NCBI GenBank assembly: GCA_036308645.1
Contig: JAXJVH010000001.1
Location: 1 to 64,000, forward strand
Source: RUG11462 sp036308645
GTDB taxonomy: Bacteria > Bacillota > Clostridia > Oscillospirales > Acutalibacteraceae
DNA: 64,000 nt
Reading direction: 5' to 3'
Under the pieces are notes generated by a model. The model made no database searches. It was not told the origin of the DNA and saw only the letters and a list, made by a program, of their open reading frames with translations. This document shows, piece by piece, positions 8,198-16,580 of this stretch (position 1 is the stretch's first letter; each line of letters starts with the position of its first letter). The translations under genes were made by a program, and so were the position numbers.

Positions 8198-9190
8198 TTA
8201 TTTTTCTGAATATCCGTTCGGATGATTTTTATGCCAATTCCAAGCGGTTTCAATTATTTCTTCAAGATCTGCGTGTTCAGGTTTCCAACCCAAAACCTCT
8301 TTCGCCTTTTTACTCGAAGCAATAAGTGTACCCGGATCGCCTGCTCTGCGAGGTGAAATAACGGCAGGGATAGGATGTCCTGTAACTTTACGTGCAGTTT
8401 CAACAACTTCCTTTACGGTAAATCCGACGCCGTTGCCAAGATTAAACACATTGCTTTCATTTCCGTCCATCAAATATTTCATGGCAAGAATATGCGCTTG
8501 TGCCAAATCGGTTACATGAATATAATCTCTTACGCAAGTGCCGTCTTTTGTATCGTAATCATCGCCGAAAATACTGATAGCCTCACGCTGACCGTTTGGT
8601 ACTTGCAAAATAAGAGGAATTAAATGAGTTTCAGGATTGTGAGCCTCGCCGATATGTCCGTTTACATGAGCGCCGCACGCATTAAAATAACGAAGTGCAA
8701 CATAACGCAGACCATGAGCAACACCTGTCCATTTCATCATTTTTTCCATAGAAAGTTTAGTTTCACCGTACGGATTGGTAGGCTCTGTACGGTCGGTTTC
8801 CAAAATCGGAATACTTTCAGGCTCGCCGTATGTAGCGGCAGTAGAAGAAAACACGATTTTATCAACACCGTGCCCTACCATACTCTGCAATAAAACTTTA
8901 GTGCCGTTTAAATTATTGTCATAGTATTTCAGCGGATTCGTCATACTTTCGCCTACCAATGAATTTGCTGCGAAATGAATGACGCCGTCTATTTTTTCTT
9001 TTTCAAAAACGCTGTCGATAAAAGCTCTGTCTCTGATATCTCCTTTATAAAAAGCAGCCTTTGGATGAACTGCCTCAATATGTCCTGTTTCTAAATTATC
9101 AGCAATAACTACTTCCTCGCCGGCGTCAATCAACTCGCTTACAGTATGCGAGCCGATATAACCTGCGCCGCCTAAAACTAAAATTTTCAT
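8198..9190 (-). CDS. galE: UDP-glucose 4-epimerase
   Basis: Interconverts UDP-glucose and UDP-galactose for galactose use and surface polysaccharide. The protein has 330 residues. NAD-binding GGAGYIG is at residues 7-13, HFAA near 75, the catalytic SSTAATYG, and YGETK (the YxxxK pair). NPxG and NVFNLGNG motifs follow, as in short-chain-dehydrogenase-type epimerases. The start is ATG 9190 after GGAGG; the in-frame TTG upstream is inside the Shine-Dalgarno. It is a single gene with its own promoter, followed by the thrS promoter. Confidence 0.95.
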   Translation of the reverse strand: MKILVLGGAGYIGSHTVSELIDAGEEVVIADNLETGHIEAVHPKAAFYKGDIRDRAFIDSVFEKEKIDGVIHFAANSLVGESMTNPLKYYDNNLNGTKVLLQSMVGHGVDKIVFSSTAATYGEPESIPILETDRTEPTNPYGETKLSMEKMMKWTGVAHGLRYVALRYFNACGAHVNGHIGEAHNPETHLIPLILQVPNGQREAISIFGDDYDTKDGTCVRDYIHVTDLAQAHILAMKYLMDGNESNVFNLGNGVGFTVKEVVETARKVTGHPIPAVISPRRAGDPGTLIASSKKAKEVLGWKPEHADLEEIIETAWNWHKNHPNGYSEK

Positions 9191-9217
9191 AAAAACCTCC
9201 AAAACTTTAATGTTTAT

Positions 9218-9246
9218 ATTTTATTACTAATTTTTATGTTTGTCAA
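9218..9246 (-). promoter_or_regulatory. Sigma-A promoter of galE
   Basis: TTGACA (9246-9241), a 17-nt spacer and TAAAAT (9223-9218) on the minus strand lie 28 nt before the ATG. Confidence 0.78.
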
Positions 9247-9307
9247 TAGTATAAAATGGCGTGATTTAGGAAAAATACTAATAATTTTAATAAAAAACGG
9301 TGATTTA

Positions 9308-9949
9308 ATGAAAAAAACAATTTCTATCTTAATGAGTATTGTACTGGTTTTGGCTTTTTCAACAGAGAGCCTGGCGTTATCAAAATACGGTTCACGTGGC
9401 GAAGAAGTAAAAGAAATCCAAAGAAGGCTTAAAAAATGGGATTACTATAACGGTGCGATAGACGGAATTTACGGGACGCAAACTAAAGAAGCAGTCATAA
9501 AATTTCAAAAGAAAAACGGTCTTACCGCCGACGGAATTGCCGGAAAGAATACGCTTGCCAAAATGGGCATATACGGCAAAAGCAACAACTCTTCCGATAA
9601 TTCAAATATAAATCTTTTAGCAAGAGTAATTTCAGCCGAAGCCAGAGGCGAAAGTTATCGCGGTCAGGTTGCTGTAGGAGCAGTTATATTAAATCGAGTG
9701 GCGCATGCCTCTTTCCCTGATACTATTTCCGGTGTAGTTTATCAAAACGGTGCATTTGACTGTATGTATGACGGCCAGATTAACGTTGCGGTGGTAGACA
9801 GCGCTTACAAAGCAGCGCAGGACGCCTTAAACGGTTGGGACCCATCCGGTGGCGCAATTTATTACTACAATCCCAAAACTGCAAAATCAGCATGGATAAG
9901 GAGCAGACCTATAATTTTAACAATAGGAAATCACGTTTTCTGCAAATAA
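9308..9949 (+). CDS. sleB: Spore cortex-lytic enzyme SleB-like (cell wall hydrolase)
   Basis: A secreted peptidoglycan hydrolase of 213 residues, expected to act on spore cortex during germination. The signal peptide MKKTISILMSIVLVLAF is followed by a PG_binding_1 repeat (YGSRGEEVKEIQRRLKKW through GIAGKNTLAKMGI). After a Ser/Asn linker comes a Hydrolase_2 domain with ARVISAEARGE, whose glutamate is the expected catalytic acid, ending in GNHVFCK. The start is the ATG before the signal peptide; the 24 codons upstream in frame are spacer. No sigma-A promoter is evident. An AATACTA with an upstream GTATA could be a poor sigma-G site. It is the only plus-strand gene in the left third. Confidence 0.9.
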   Translation: MKKTISILMSIVLVLAFSTESLALSKYGSRGEEVKEIQRRLKKWDYYNGAIDGIYGTQTKEAVIKFQKKNGLTADGIAGKNTLAKMGIYGKSNNSSDNSNINLLARVISAEARGESYRGQVAVGAVILNRVAHASFPDTISGVVYQNGAFDCMYDGQINVAVVDSAYKAAQDALNGWDPSGGAIYYYNPKTAKSAWIRSRPIILTIGNHVFCK

Positions 9950-9970
9950 AATTTAATTTTTGAAACATTA

Positions 9971-10004
9971 AAAGAGCCGACGTACAAACTTACATCGGCT
10001 CTTT
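9971..10004. terminator. Bidirectional terminator between sleB and the zinc-ribbon gene
   Basis: The inverted repeat AAAGAGCCGA/TCGGCTCTTT with a 14-nt centre has T-runs on both sides, and it lies between two converging genes. Confidence 0.8.
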
Positions 10005-10055
10005 AAATTTCATTGTTAGTATGAATAATAAATATTCAGACAATAGTCCATAAGA

Positions 10056-11144
10056 TTATTGGGCGGAACTGCTTGTTTGCATTCCATTAAACACCTGCCA
10101 TTTGTCATTAACTTTTACGCAAATTACAGTACCGTTTTCAGATTCTTCTTCAACAGAAGATGTAGTTTGTTCGGTGGTTGCTTGCGGTTTGGTAGTTGTT
10201 GCGGTTGTATTATTTTTATTATCGGAATCTTTTTTCTTTGTTTTATTTGTTTTCTCCGTTATATTTGCAGTAGTTTGTTGTTGAGTAACGGTAGTAGGTT
10301 GCGGAATACTTTCTATAGTAAAATTAATTTTAAAAGAAACTTTTGCAAAAACAGATACGCCCTCTGCATTAGCCACTTTCTCATTTTCCGAGTTTTTATA
10401 TTCAGATAAATAAGAATTAAATTCATCTGTACCGCTTTTATAATACTCGATACTGTCAAAATCAAGTTTTGTTATGCTTATTTTTTGAGTAGATGAATTT
10501 GTTATTAAATCTAAATAAAATTCGGCAACTTTTTCAAAATCGCCGTCATTAGTGACGTCTATATCAAAATCTACATCCGTAGACGCACCTGTGGATTCCG
10601 TATAAGATTTTAATTCGCTTACAATTTGTTCGCGAAGATAAGGTGAAAAAATTTCGGTAATCTTTTTAGCGGTACTGTCGGTTTGATAGTAGAATTTGCA
10701 AAAACTTTCAACAGTATCTTTAGGTGAACCATTGGTAATTTTGTCAAAATAATTGATTATTGTTCCGTTAAAGCACCCGATTGTAATTAAAGTTGCAAGA
10801 ACGCCTGCAATAAAAGAAACAAAAGCAACCATCCAAGAGGAATTGTTCTTTTTTACAACAATATTTTTTGCATTGTTGTTAATTTCATCAAAATCAATGA
10901 CAAGTTCATCGCTTGTAACAATAAAATCATCTTTTTCGGTTTCTTCCTGTTCAGTAGTTTCTGAACCGTCGACCTCATCAAAATCAACTTTAAGATTTTC
11001 AAGCGACTCAATATCAACTTCGGTTTCGGTTTCAAGATTTTTCTGCTCGGAATCAACAGCAATCTGCTCTTCAGTAGAATTAGCGCCGCATATCGGGCAA
11101 ATGTTATTTTCATCTAATTCCGCTCCGCATTTTTCGCATTTCAT
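10056..11144 (-). CDS. Zinc-ribbon, single-pass membrane protein of unknown function
   Basis: The protein has 362 residues. The N-terminal zinc ribbon has Cys3, Cys6, Cys16 and Cys19 (CEKCG...CPICG). An acidic linker follows, then one membrane helix at about residues 104-124 (WMVAFVSFIAGVLATLITIG). The extracellular part has about 150 residues and looks like an NTF2/lumazine-type or DUF4878-like fold (KDTVESFCKFYYQ opening). A Thr/Gln-rich stretch and a final strand CVKVNDKWQVF follow. The layout suggests a cytoplasmic metal-binding head and an exported sensor or adapter domain. I do not recognise a specific function. It has its own promoter and stands alone. Confidence 0.75.
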   Translation of the reverse strand: MKCEKCGAELDENNICPICGANSTEEQIAVDSEQKNLETETEVDIESLENLKVDFDEVDGSETTEQEETEKDDFIVTSDELVIDFDEINNNAKNIVVKKNNSSWMVAFVSFIAGVLATLITIGCFNGTIINYFDKITNGSPKDTVESFCKFYYQTDSTAKKITEIFSPYLREQIVSELKSYTESTGASTDVDFDIDVTNDGDFEKVAEFYLDLITNSSTQKISITKLDFDSIEYYKSGTDEFNSYLSEYKNSENEKVANAEGVSVFAKVSFKINFTIESIPQPTTVTQQQTTANITEKTNKTKKKDSDNKNNTTATTTKPQATTEQTTSSVEEESENGTVICVKVNDKWQVFNGMQTSSSAQ

Positions 11145-11189
11145 AATATAATACTCCCTATTATTTTTTAAATTAAAAAAACCACATAT

Positions 11190-11218
11190 ATTTTAACAGA
11201 AAAATTTGTCAAAGTCAA
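11190..11218 (-). promoter_or_regulatory. Sigma-A promoter of the zinc-ribbon gene
   Basis: TTGACT (11218-11213), a 17-nt spacer and TAAAAT (11195-11190) on the minus strand. Confidence 0.72.
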
Positions 11219-11221
11219 TAA

Positions 11222-11249
11222 AAAACGGACAGTGTGAACTGTCCGTTTT
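11222..11249 (-). terminator. Terminator of the rpsB-tsf operon
   Basis: A perfect 12-bp stem AAAACGGACAGT/ACTGTCCGTTTT with a GTGA loop is followed on the minus strand by Ts, 9 nt after the tsf stop. Confidence 0.88.
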
Positions 11250-11257
11250 AAAACTTT

Positions 11258-12172
11258 TTATTTTACCATGTTAGCGATTTCTTCAGCGAAGTTTTCTTCT
11301 TTCTTTTCAATGCCTTCGCCTTTTTCATATCTTGTGAAGGCTTTAAGTTTGATTTCGCCGCCAAGTTCTTTTGCAACTTTTTCAACATATTTGCCAACGG
11401 TGTAGTCGCCGTCGATAGCGAATACCTGCTCAACCAAGCAATTTTCTTTGTAATATTTGCCGATTTTGCCTTCAACAATTTTTCCGAGAACCTGTTCAGG
11501 CTTATTAGCCATTTTAGGATCTTCTTTCATTTGTGCTACCATAATCTCTTTTTCTTTTTCGATTACTTCAGCAGGAACCGAAGCCTCGTCAAGATATGCA
11601 GGGTTCATAGCAGCGATGTGCATTGCAACATTTTTGCCGAGAGCCTTAAACTCATCTTTAGCAGCGATTTCATCGGTAGTATCAAACTCAACCAATACAC
11701 CGATTCTGCCGCCGGCATGAATGTAAGAAGCACAATTTCCCTCTGTTCTGTAGAAACGACGGATTTTCATATTTTCTCTAACCTGCAAGAAAAGTTCCTG
11801 AACCATTTCATCAACAGTTTTATCACCGTCTTTGCAAGCAAGAAGTGCTTCAACGTCAGCAGGATTCTGCTTAACAACAACGTCAATAACTTTAGCGCAA
11901 AGCGCTTTAAACGGGTCGCCGCCTGCAACGAAGTCAGTTTCAGCGTTGATTTCAAGAATAGCGCCTACATTTCCCTCAACCACTGCAACTACCTGTCCCT
12001 CCGCAGCTACACGAGTTGCTTTCTTTGCCTGTGAAGCAAGTCCTTTCTCACGGAGAAAGTCAACTGCTTTGTCCATATCACCATCGCACTCAACAAGAGC
12101 CTTTTTGCAGTCCATCATACCGCAACCGGTTTTCTCACGAAGTGCCTGTACATCTTTAGCTGTAAAAGCCAT
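11258..12172 (-). CDS. tsf: Elongation factor Ts
   Basis: Guanine-nucleotide exchange factor for EF-Tu. At 304 residues it is the common long bacterial form. The N-terminal UBA-like domain has VQALREKTGCGMMDCKKAL, and the EF-Tu-contacting TDFVAGGDPF motif is near residue 80. Two subdomains follow, with HIAAMNPAYL and the C-terminal GKYVEKVAKELGGEI. AGGAGG lies just before the ATG. It follows rpsB after 41 nt and ends at a strong terminator, the usual ribosomal pair. Confidence 0.97.
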   Translation of the reverse strand: MAFTAKDVQALREKTGCGMMDCKKALVECDGDMDKAVDFLREKGLASQAKKATRVAAEGQVVAVVEGNVGAILEINAETDFVAGGDPFKALCAKVIDVVVKQNPADVEALLACKDGDKTVDEMVQELFLQVRENMKIRRFYRTEGNCASYIHAGGRIGVLVEFDTTDEIAAKDEFKALGKNVAMHIAAMNPAYLDEASVPAEVIEKEKEIMVAQMKEDPKMANKPEQVLGKIVEGKIGKYYKENCLVEQVFAIDGDYTVGKYVEKVAKELGGEIKLKAFTRYEKGEGIEKKEENFAEEIANMVK

Positions 12173-12213
12173 AAGAAATTCCTCCTATATATTAAATTAA
12201 CTTAAACTTAAAA

Positions 12214-13002
12214 TTATTCAGCAGCTGCTTCTGTTGTTTCTTCTGCTTTATCTTCAGCGGTTTCTTCAACAACTTCTTCAACTGATTCTTCAGCATTTTC
12301 TTCTGTTGCTAAAGCGTCTTCGCCCTGTCTGCCTTCGATAACTGCACACGCAATAGTATGAGCAATAAGTTTAACTGCACGAATAGCGTCGTCGTTACCG
12401 GGGATAACATAGTCGATTTCATCAGGATCGCAGTTAGTATCAACGATAGCAACTATCGGAATACCAAGTTTCTTTGCTTCAAGAACAGCGATTCTTTCTT
12501 TTCTCGGGTCAACTACAAACAAAGCGCCCGGAAGTTTTTTCATATTCTTGATACCGCCCATGAACTTTTCAAGACGTTCAATTTCACCCTGAAGTTTGAT
12601 AACTTCTTTTTTCGGGAGAAGTTCAAAAGTACCGTCTTCTTCCATTTTACGAAGTTGTTCAAGTCTTTTGATTCTGCGACGGATAGTTGTGAAGTTTGTC
12701 ATCATACCGCCGAGCCATCTTGCGTTCACATAAGGCATACCGCAAAACTCTGCTTCTTCTTTAATAGAATCAACAGCCTGTTTTTTGGTACCAACAAAAA
12801 GAATATCATTTCCTTCTGCTGCGAGGTCACGAACTAAATTGTAAGCTTCCTCTAACTTTTTAACGGTTTTCTGCAAATCAATGATGTAGATACCGTTTCT
12901 TTCTGTGAAAATGTACGGAGCCATTTTCGGGTTCCAGCGTCTTGTTTGATGGCCGAAATGTACACCTGACTCAAGAAGCTGTTTCATTGAGATTACTGAC
13001 AT
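12214..13002 (-). CDS. rpsB: 30S ribosomal protein S2
   Basis: The protein of 262 residues begins MSVISMKQLLESGVHFGHQ and contains RRWNPKMAPYIF, GTKKQA, WLGGMMTNF and a VVDPRKE segment, all S2 signatures. The start is ATG 13002 with GGAGG ahead. An open extension of 15 codons runs back into the leader and is not supported. The last 30 or so residues are an acidic Glu/Ala/Thr-rich tail (EESVEEVVEETAEDKAEE), longer than in Bacillus S2 but common in Clostridia. Forms an operon with tsf. Confidence 0.97.
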   Translation of the reverse strand: MSVISMKQLLESGVHFGHQTRRWNPKMAPYIFTERNGIYIIDLQKTVKKLEEAYNLVRDLAAEGNDILFVGTKKQAVDSIKEEAEFCGMPYVNARWLGGMMTNFTTIRRRIKRLEQLRKMEEDGTFELLPKKEVIKLQGEIERLEKFMGGIKNMKKLPGALFVVDPRKERIAVLEAKKLGIPIVAIVDTNCDPDEIDYVIPGNDDAIRAVKLIAHTIACAVIEGRQGEDALATEENAEESVEEVVEETAEDKAEETTEAAAE

Positions 13003-13054
13003 AATTTTGTCCTCCAAAAATTTGTTATTTACCGCCGCATCGGTCATCCTTTAC

Positions 13055-13081
13055 TGCCCCTAAAATTATTAGGACATGGCA
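13055..13081 (-). other. Hairpin in the rpsB 5' leader
   Basis: The minus-strand leader folds as TGCC...GGCA closing CCTAA-TAATT-TTAGG, about 30 nt after the expected transcript start and 50 nt before the start codon. No T-run follows, so it is not a terminator. It could be an S2 autoregulatory site, which is inference from position only. Confidence 0.4.
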
Positions 13082-13113
13082 AAAAAGTCGCAATGCGTGA
13101 GTATTACCGATAT

Positions 13114-13142
13114 AGTATATCACAAAGCATTATAAAATGCAA
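13114..13142 (-). promoter_or_regulatory. Sigma-A promoter of rpsB-tsf
   Basis: TTGCAT (13142-13137), a 17-nt spacer and TATACT (13119-13114) on the minus strand, starting within the gap after the UPF0210 gene. Confidence 0.75.
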
Positions 13143-13152
13143 GTATTTTTTT

Positions 13153-14517
13153 CTAATTTTTAAGTGCTTGCATCGGAGCAGGTAATTGACCGCCGCGATT
13201 GATAAATTCAGCAGGCGAAGCGGTGTTAATAGGCATAATAGGAGCATATCCGAAAAGTCCGCCGTAATTTACTGTGTCGCCTATTCCCTTTCCGATTGCA
13301 GGAATAACTCGAACAGCGGTAGTTTTAAAGTTTACCATGCCGATAGCCGCTTCATCTGCAATAAGAGCCGAGATTACTTCATCAGGTGTATCACCGGGAA
13401 TAGCAATCATATCAAGACCTACCGAACAAACAGCGGTCATTGCCTCTAATTTTTCAAGTGTAAGTACGCCTTTTTCAGCCGCTTTAATCATACCGTCGTC
13501 TTCGGAAACCGGAATAAATGCGCCGGACAAACCGCCGACATGACTTGAAGCCATAACTCCACCTTTTTTCACAGCGTCGTTAAGCAAGGCAAGGCAAGCA
13601 GTAGTACCACAGCAGCCGCAGGTTTCAAGTCCCATTTCCTCTAAAATATTAGCAACAGAATCTCCGATTGCAGGAGTCGGTGCTAATGATAAATCAACAA
13701 TACCGAACTGAACGCCAAGCCGCTCGCTCGCTTCCATAGCAACTAACTGTCCCATACGGGTTATTTTAAATGCAGTTCTTTTTACAAGGTCTGCAACACC
13801 TGTAATATCAAGTTTTTTAGCCTCAGGTGTACTTAACGCCGCACGGACAACACCCGGTCCCGATACGCCGACATTAATTACGCAGTCAGGCTCGCCTGCC
13901 CCGTGAAAAGCACCTGCCATAAACGGATTGTCTTCGGGAGCATTGCAGAAAACAACCAACTTTGAAGCGCCTACAGACTCTCTGTCGGCGGTAAGAACGG
14001 CAGACTGTTTAACGATTTTTCCCATCATTTTAACAGCGTCCATATTTATACCCGTTTTGGTAGAGCCTATATTAACCGAAGAACAAACTCTTTCGGTAGA
14101 AGCAAGCGCTTCGGGTATTGACTCAATAAGAGCATAGTCGCCGTTCGCAAAACCTTTTTGAACAAGTGCAGAATATCCGCCGATAAAATTAACTCCGACT
14201 GTTTTAGCCGCTTTTTCAAGCGCAAAAGCAAATTTTACAATGTTAGAAGTCTGACAAGCAGACGCAAGCATAGCAATAGGTGTAACCGAGATACGTTTAT
14301 TAACAATCGGAATACCGTATTTATTTTCAATTTCCTCGCAAACAGGCACAAGATTGCAAGCATATCTTGTAATTTTATCATAAACCTTTTCGCAAGCCTT
14401 ATCAATATCACTGTCAATACAGTCAAGCAATGAAATACCCATAGTAACAGTACGTACATCAAGGTTTTCATGCTGTATCATATTAATGGTTTCAAGAACA
14501 TCATTGACATTAAGCAT
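13153..14517 (-). CDS. UPF0210 (DUF711) family protein
   Basis: This 454-residue cytoplasmic protein is of the usual family length. Characteristic segments are RTVTMGISLLDC near the N-terminus, NFIGGYSALVQKG, GSTKTGINMDAV, the GAGEPDCVINVGVSGPGVV block and a glycine-rich C-terminus with GFGYAPIMP-like GLFGYAPIMP. The biochemical function of UPF0210 is not established; some relatives resemble pyruvate-formate-lyase-type folds. It is nearly always paired with a small ACT protein, here 23 nt upstream, which suggests amino-acid-type ligand control. It probably shares one transcript with folD and lgt. Confidence 0.9.
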   Translation of the reverse strand: MLNVNDVLETINMIQHENLDVRTVTMGISLLDCIDSDIDKACEKVYDKITRYACNLVPVCEEIENKYGIPIVNKRISVTPIAMLASACQTSNIVKFAFALEKAAKTVGVNFIGGYSALVQKGFANGDYALIESIPEALASTERVCSSVNIGSTKTGINMDAVKMMGKIVKQSAVLTADRESVGASKLVVFCNAPEDNPFMAGAFHGAGEPDCVINVGVSGPGVVRAALSTPEAKKLDITGVADLVKRTAFKITRMGQLVAMEASERLGVQFGIVDLSLAPTPAIGDSVANILEEMGLETCGCCGTTACLALLNDAVKKGGVMASSHVGGLSGAFIPVSEDDGMIKAAEKGVLTLEKLEAMTAVCSVGLDMIAIPGDTPDEVISALIADEAAIGMVNFKTTAVRVIPAIGKGIGDTVNYGGLFGYAPIMPINTASPAEFINRGGQLPAPMQALKN

Positions 14518-14540
14518 TTATACTTTCTCCTTAAATCCCC

Positions 14541-14810
14541 TTAAATTCTATGCATTGAATTAAAAATATCTTCATGCATTACATCAATTTTCATTCCCAT
14601 GCTTTCGCCTAAATCTTTCATTTGCGATTTAAAGGAATTGAAATCAACCGAACATTTTGATGTATCAGCCATCATAATCATTGTAAAAATGTCCTGCATA
14701 ACTGTCTGAGTTACATCATCAATATTTACATTATATTCTGCACATTTAGCTGAAACTTTTGCAAGAATACCTACGGTATCTTTGCCAATTACCGAAATTA
14801 CTGCTTTCAT
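14541..14810 (-). CDS. ACT-domain regulatory protein (UPF0237)
   Basis: An 89-residue single ACT domain: MKAVISVIGKDTVGILAKVS opens the first strand-helix, and MQDIFTMIMMADTS gives the second strand pair. ACT domains bind small ligands, often amino acids. The start is the ATG at 14810 after AAAGG. The open frame reaches 13 codons further and overlaps folD, which I reject. It lies between folD (31 nt) and UPF0210 (30 nt), the family's standard partner. The ligand is unknown. Confidence 0.88.
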   Translation of the reverse strand: MKAVISVIGKDTVGILAKVSAKCAEYNVNIDDVTQTVMQDIFTMIMMADTSKCSVDFNSFKSQMKDLGESMGMKIDVMHEDIFNSMHRI

Positions 14811-14841
14811 ATTATTAAATCCTTTCCAAAATAAGTCATTA

Positions 14842-15693
14842 TTAATCAATATTATTATGAAGTTTTGCCGCTTTAAGCGTATTTTTCATTAACATTCCTA
14901 TTGTCATAGGTCCTACGCCGCCGGGAACAGGCGTAATAAATGAAGCCTTGTCTGAAACCTCGTCAAACTTAACGTCACCGCAAAGTTTACCGTCTTTTCC
15001 GTTCATACCTACATCAATTACTACTGCGCCTTCTTTGACCATATCGGCAGTAACAAATTCGGCAATACCGACTGCCGCTACCAATATATCGGCACGCTTA
15101 CATACTTCTTTTAAATTCTTTGTTCTTGAATGACATATTGTAACCGTTCCGTTTTTATGAAGTAAAAGCATACCCATAGGCTTGCCTACGATATTACTCC
15201 TGCCGATTACAACACATTCTTTGCCCTCAACTTCTATTTCATAATGTTTAAGCAATTCCATTACGCCTGCAGGTGTGCAAGGTAAAAAGTCATAATCACC
15301 AATCATTATTTTGCCTACGTTTACAGGGCTGAATGCGTCAACGTCTTTTGACGAATCTATGTAATCAATAACTGCCTTTTCATCAAGGTGTTTCGGCAAA
15401 GGAAGTTGGCATAAAATACCGTCTATATCGCTTCTGCCGTTGAGTACATCTATTAATTCAAGCAATTCTTCCATAGAAGTTTCAGCCGGCAAAGCATATT
15501 CTTCTGAATAAAATCCAACCTCTGCACAAGCCTTTTTCTTATTGTTAACATATACCCTTGAAGCGGAATCGTCACCTACGATAATCACTGCAAGACCGGG
15601 TGTTATTCCCTTTTCTTTTAAAACAGAAACCTCGTCTGCAACTTCCTGTTTTACTTTTTTTGATACTAATTTTCCGTCAATAATATTAGCCAA
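14842..15693 (-). CDS. folD: Methylenetetrahydrofolate dehydrogenase / cyclohydrolase
   Basis: Bifunctional: oxidises methylene-THF with NADP and hydrolyses methenyl-THF to 10-formyl-THF. The 283 residues are standard. YVNNKKKACAEVGF carries the catalytic lysine. QLPLPKHLDE, GRSNIVGKPMGMLL and VPGGVGPMTIGML are the family signatures. It starts 2 nt before the lgt stop region and probably shares that transcript. With fhs at 4.3 kb it provides the two central C1-folate enzymes in this window. Confidence 0.97.
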   Translation of the reverse strand: MANIIDGKLVSKKVKQEVADEVSVLKEKGITPGLAVIIVGDDSASRVYVNNKKKACAEVGFYSEEYALPAETSMEELLELIDVLNGRSDIDGILCQLPLPKHLDEKAVIDYIDSSKDVDAFSPVNVGKIMIGDYDFLPCTPAGVMELLKHYEIEVEGKECVVIGRSNIVGKPMGMLLLHKNGTVTICHSRTKNLKEVCKRADILVAAVGIAEFVTADMVKEGAVVIDVGMNGKDGKLCGDVKFDEVSDKASFITPVPGGVGPMTIGMLMKNTLKAAKLHNNID

Positions 15694-15695
15694 TT

Positions 15696-16574
15696 TTATT
15701 CCTCCTCTGTCTGCGGTTTACTTGAAACTTGCTCTACTTCATCAAATACAGGAGCGTATTTCATTGAAACCGAATTTTCCTTTGATTTTTTAAATCCAAT
15801 TACAAGAATTATCAATCCTGCCGCTACCATAAGTCCTGATAAAAGCATTGAAACCTTTATCTGTCCCAAATACAATGAATCGGTTCTGAAATATTCAATA
15901 AAGAATCTGCCGAAACCGTACCATACAAGGTAGCAAGCCGCAATTTGTCCTGTAAATTTTCTCTTTTTAGATAAAAAATGAAGTAAAACAAAGCCCAAAG
16001 CACACCATAACGATTCATATAAAAAACAAGGGTGAACAGGCATTTGAGTATTCATATTTTCAATAATTCTGTCACCCGAAATACCAAACCAACTGCTTCC
16101 TGTTGTATAGCCATAGGCTTCCTGATTAATAAAGTTTCCCCATCTTCCTATTGACTGACCGATAAGAAAACCCAAAGCGGTAAGATCAAGAGTAGACAAA
16201 ATGTTGATTTTGCGAATTTTGCACATCAACGCACCGACGATTGCCGCTGTAATAACACCGCCGTAAATTGCAAGACCGCCGTTATGAATATTAAAAAAAC
16301 TGCCAAAATCCATATCGCCGTCAAATATTATATAATACGCTCTCGCTCCCGCAATTGCAAGAGGAGCCGTAACCAAAATACAATCAAGCAATCTGTCAGA
16401 ATCAATACCGAATTTTTTTGCTCTTTTCATACCGTAAATAACGGCTAAAACAAAGCCTAATGTGATAATAATTCCATACCAATAAACTCCCCATGAAGTA
16501 CCGGGAATTGTAAATGCGACAGGGTCAAAGTCAAATTCAAGTCCGAAGAAAAAGTATTTTAAAGCACTTATCAT
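15696..16574 (-). CDS. lgt: Prolipoprotein diacylglyceryl transferase
   Basis: A membrane enzyme that attaches diacylglycerol from phosphatidylglycerol to the lipobox cysteine. The 292 residues carry about seven membrane helices. The family signature IGRWGNFINQEAYG is near residue 140, GGLAIYGGVI near 98, and HPCFLYES and FFIEYFRTDS lie in the C-terminal half. A charged tail of about 25 residues follows the last helix. It should serve the several lipoproteins in this window (31.8, 51.3, 53.3 and 57.5 kb). Two bases separate it from folD. Confidence 0.96.
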   Translation of the reverse strand: MISALKYFFFGLEFDFDPVAFTIPGTSWGVYWYGIIITLGFVLAVIYGMKRAKKFGIDSDRLLDCILVTAPLAIAGARAYYIIFDGDMDFGSFFNIHNGGLAIYGGVITAAIVGALMCKIRKINILSTLDLTALGFLIGQSIGRWGNFINQEAYGYTTGSSWFGISGDRIIENMNTQMPVHPCFLYESLWCALGFVLLHFLSKKRKFTGQIAACYLVWYGFGRFFIEYFRTDSLYLGQIKVSMLLSGLMVAAGLIILVIGFKKSKENSVSMKYAPVFDEVEQVSSKPQTEEE

Positions 16575-16580
16575 CTTTCT

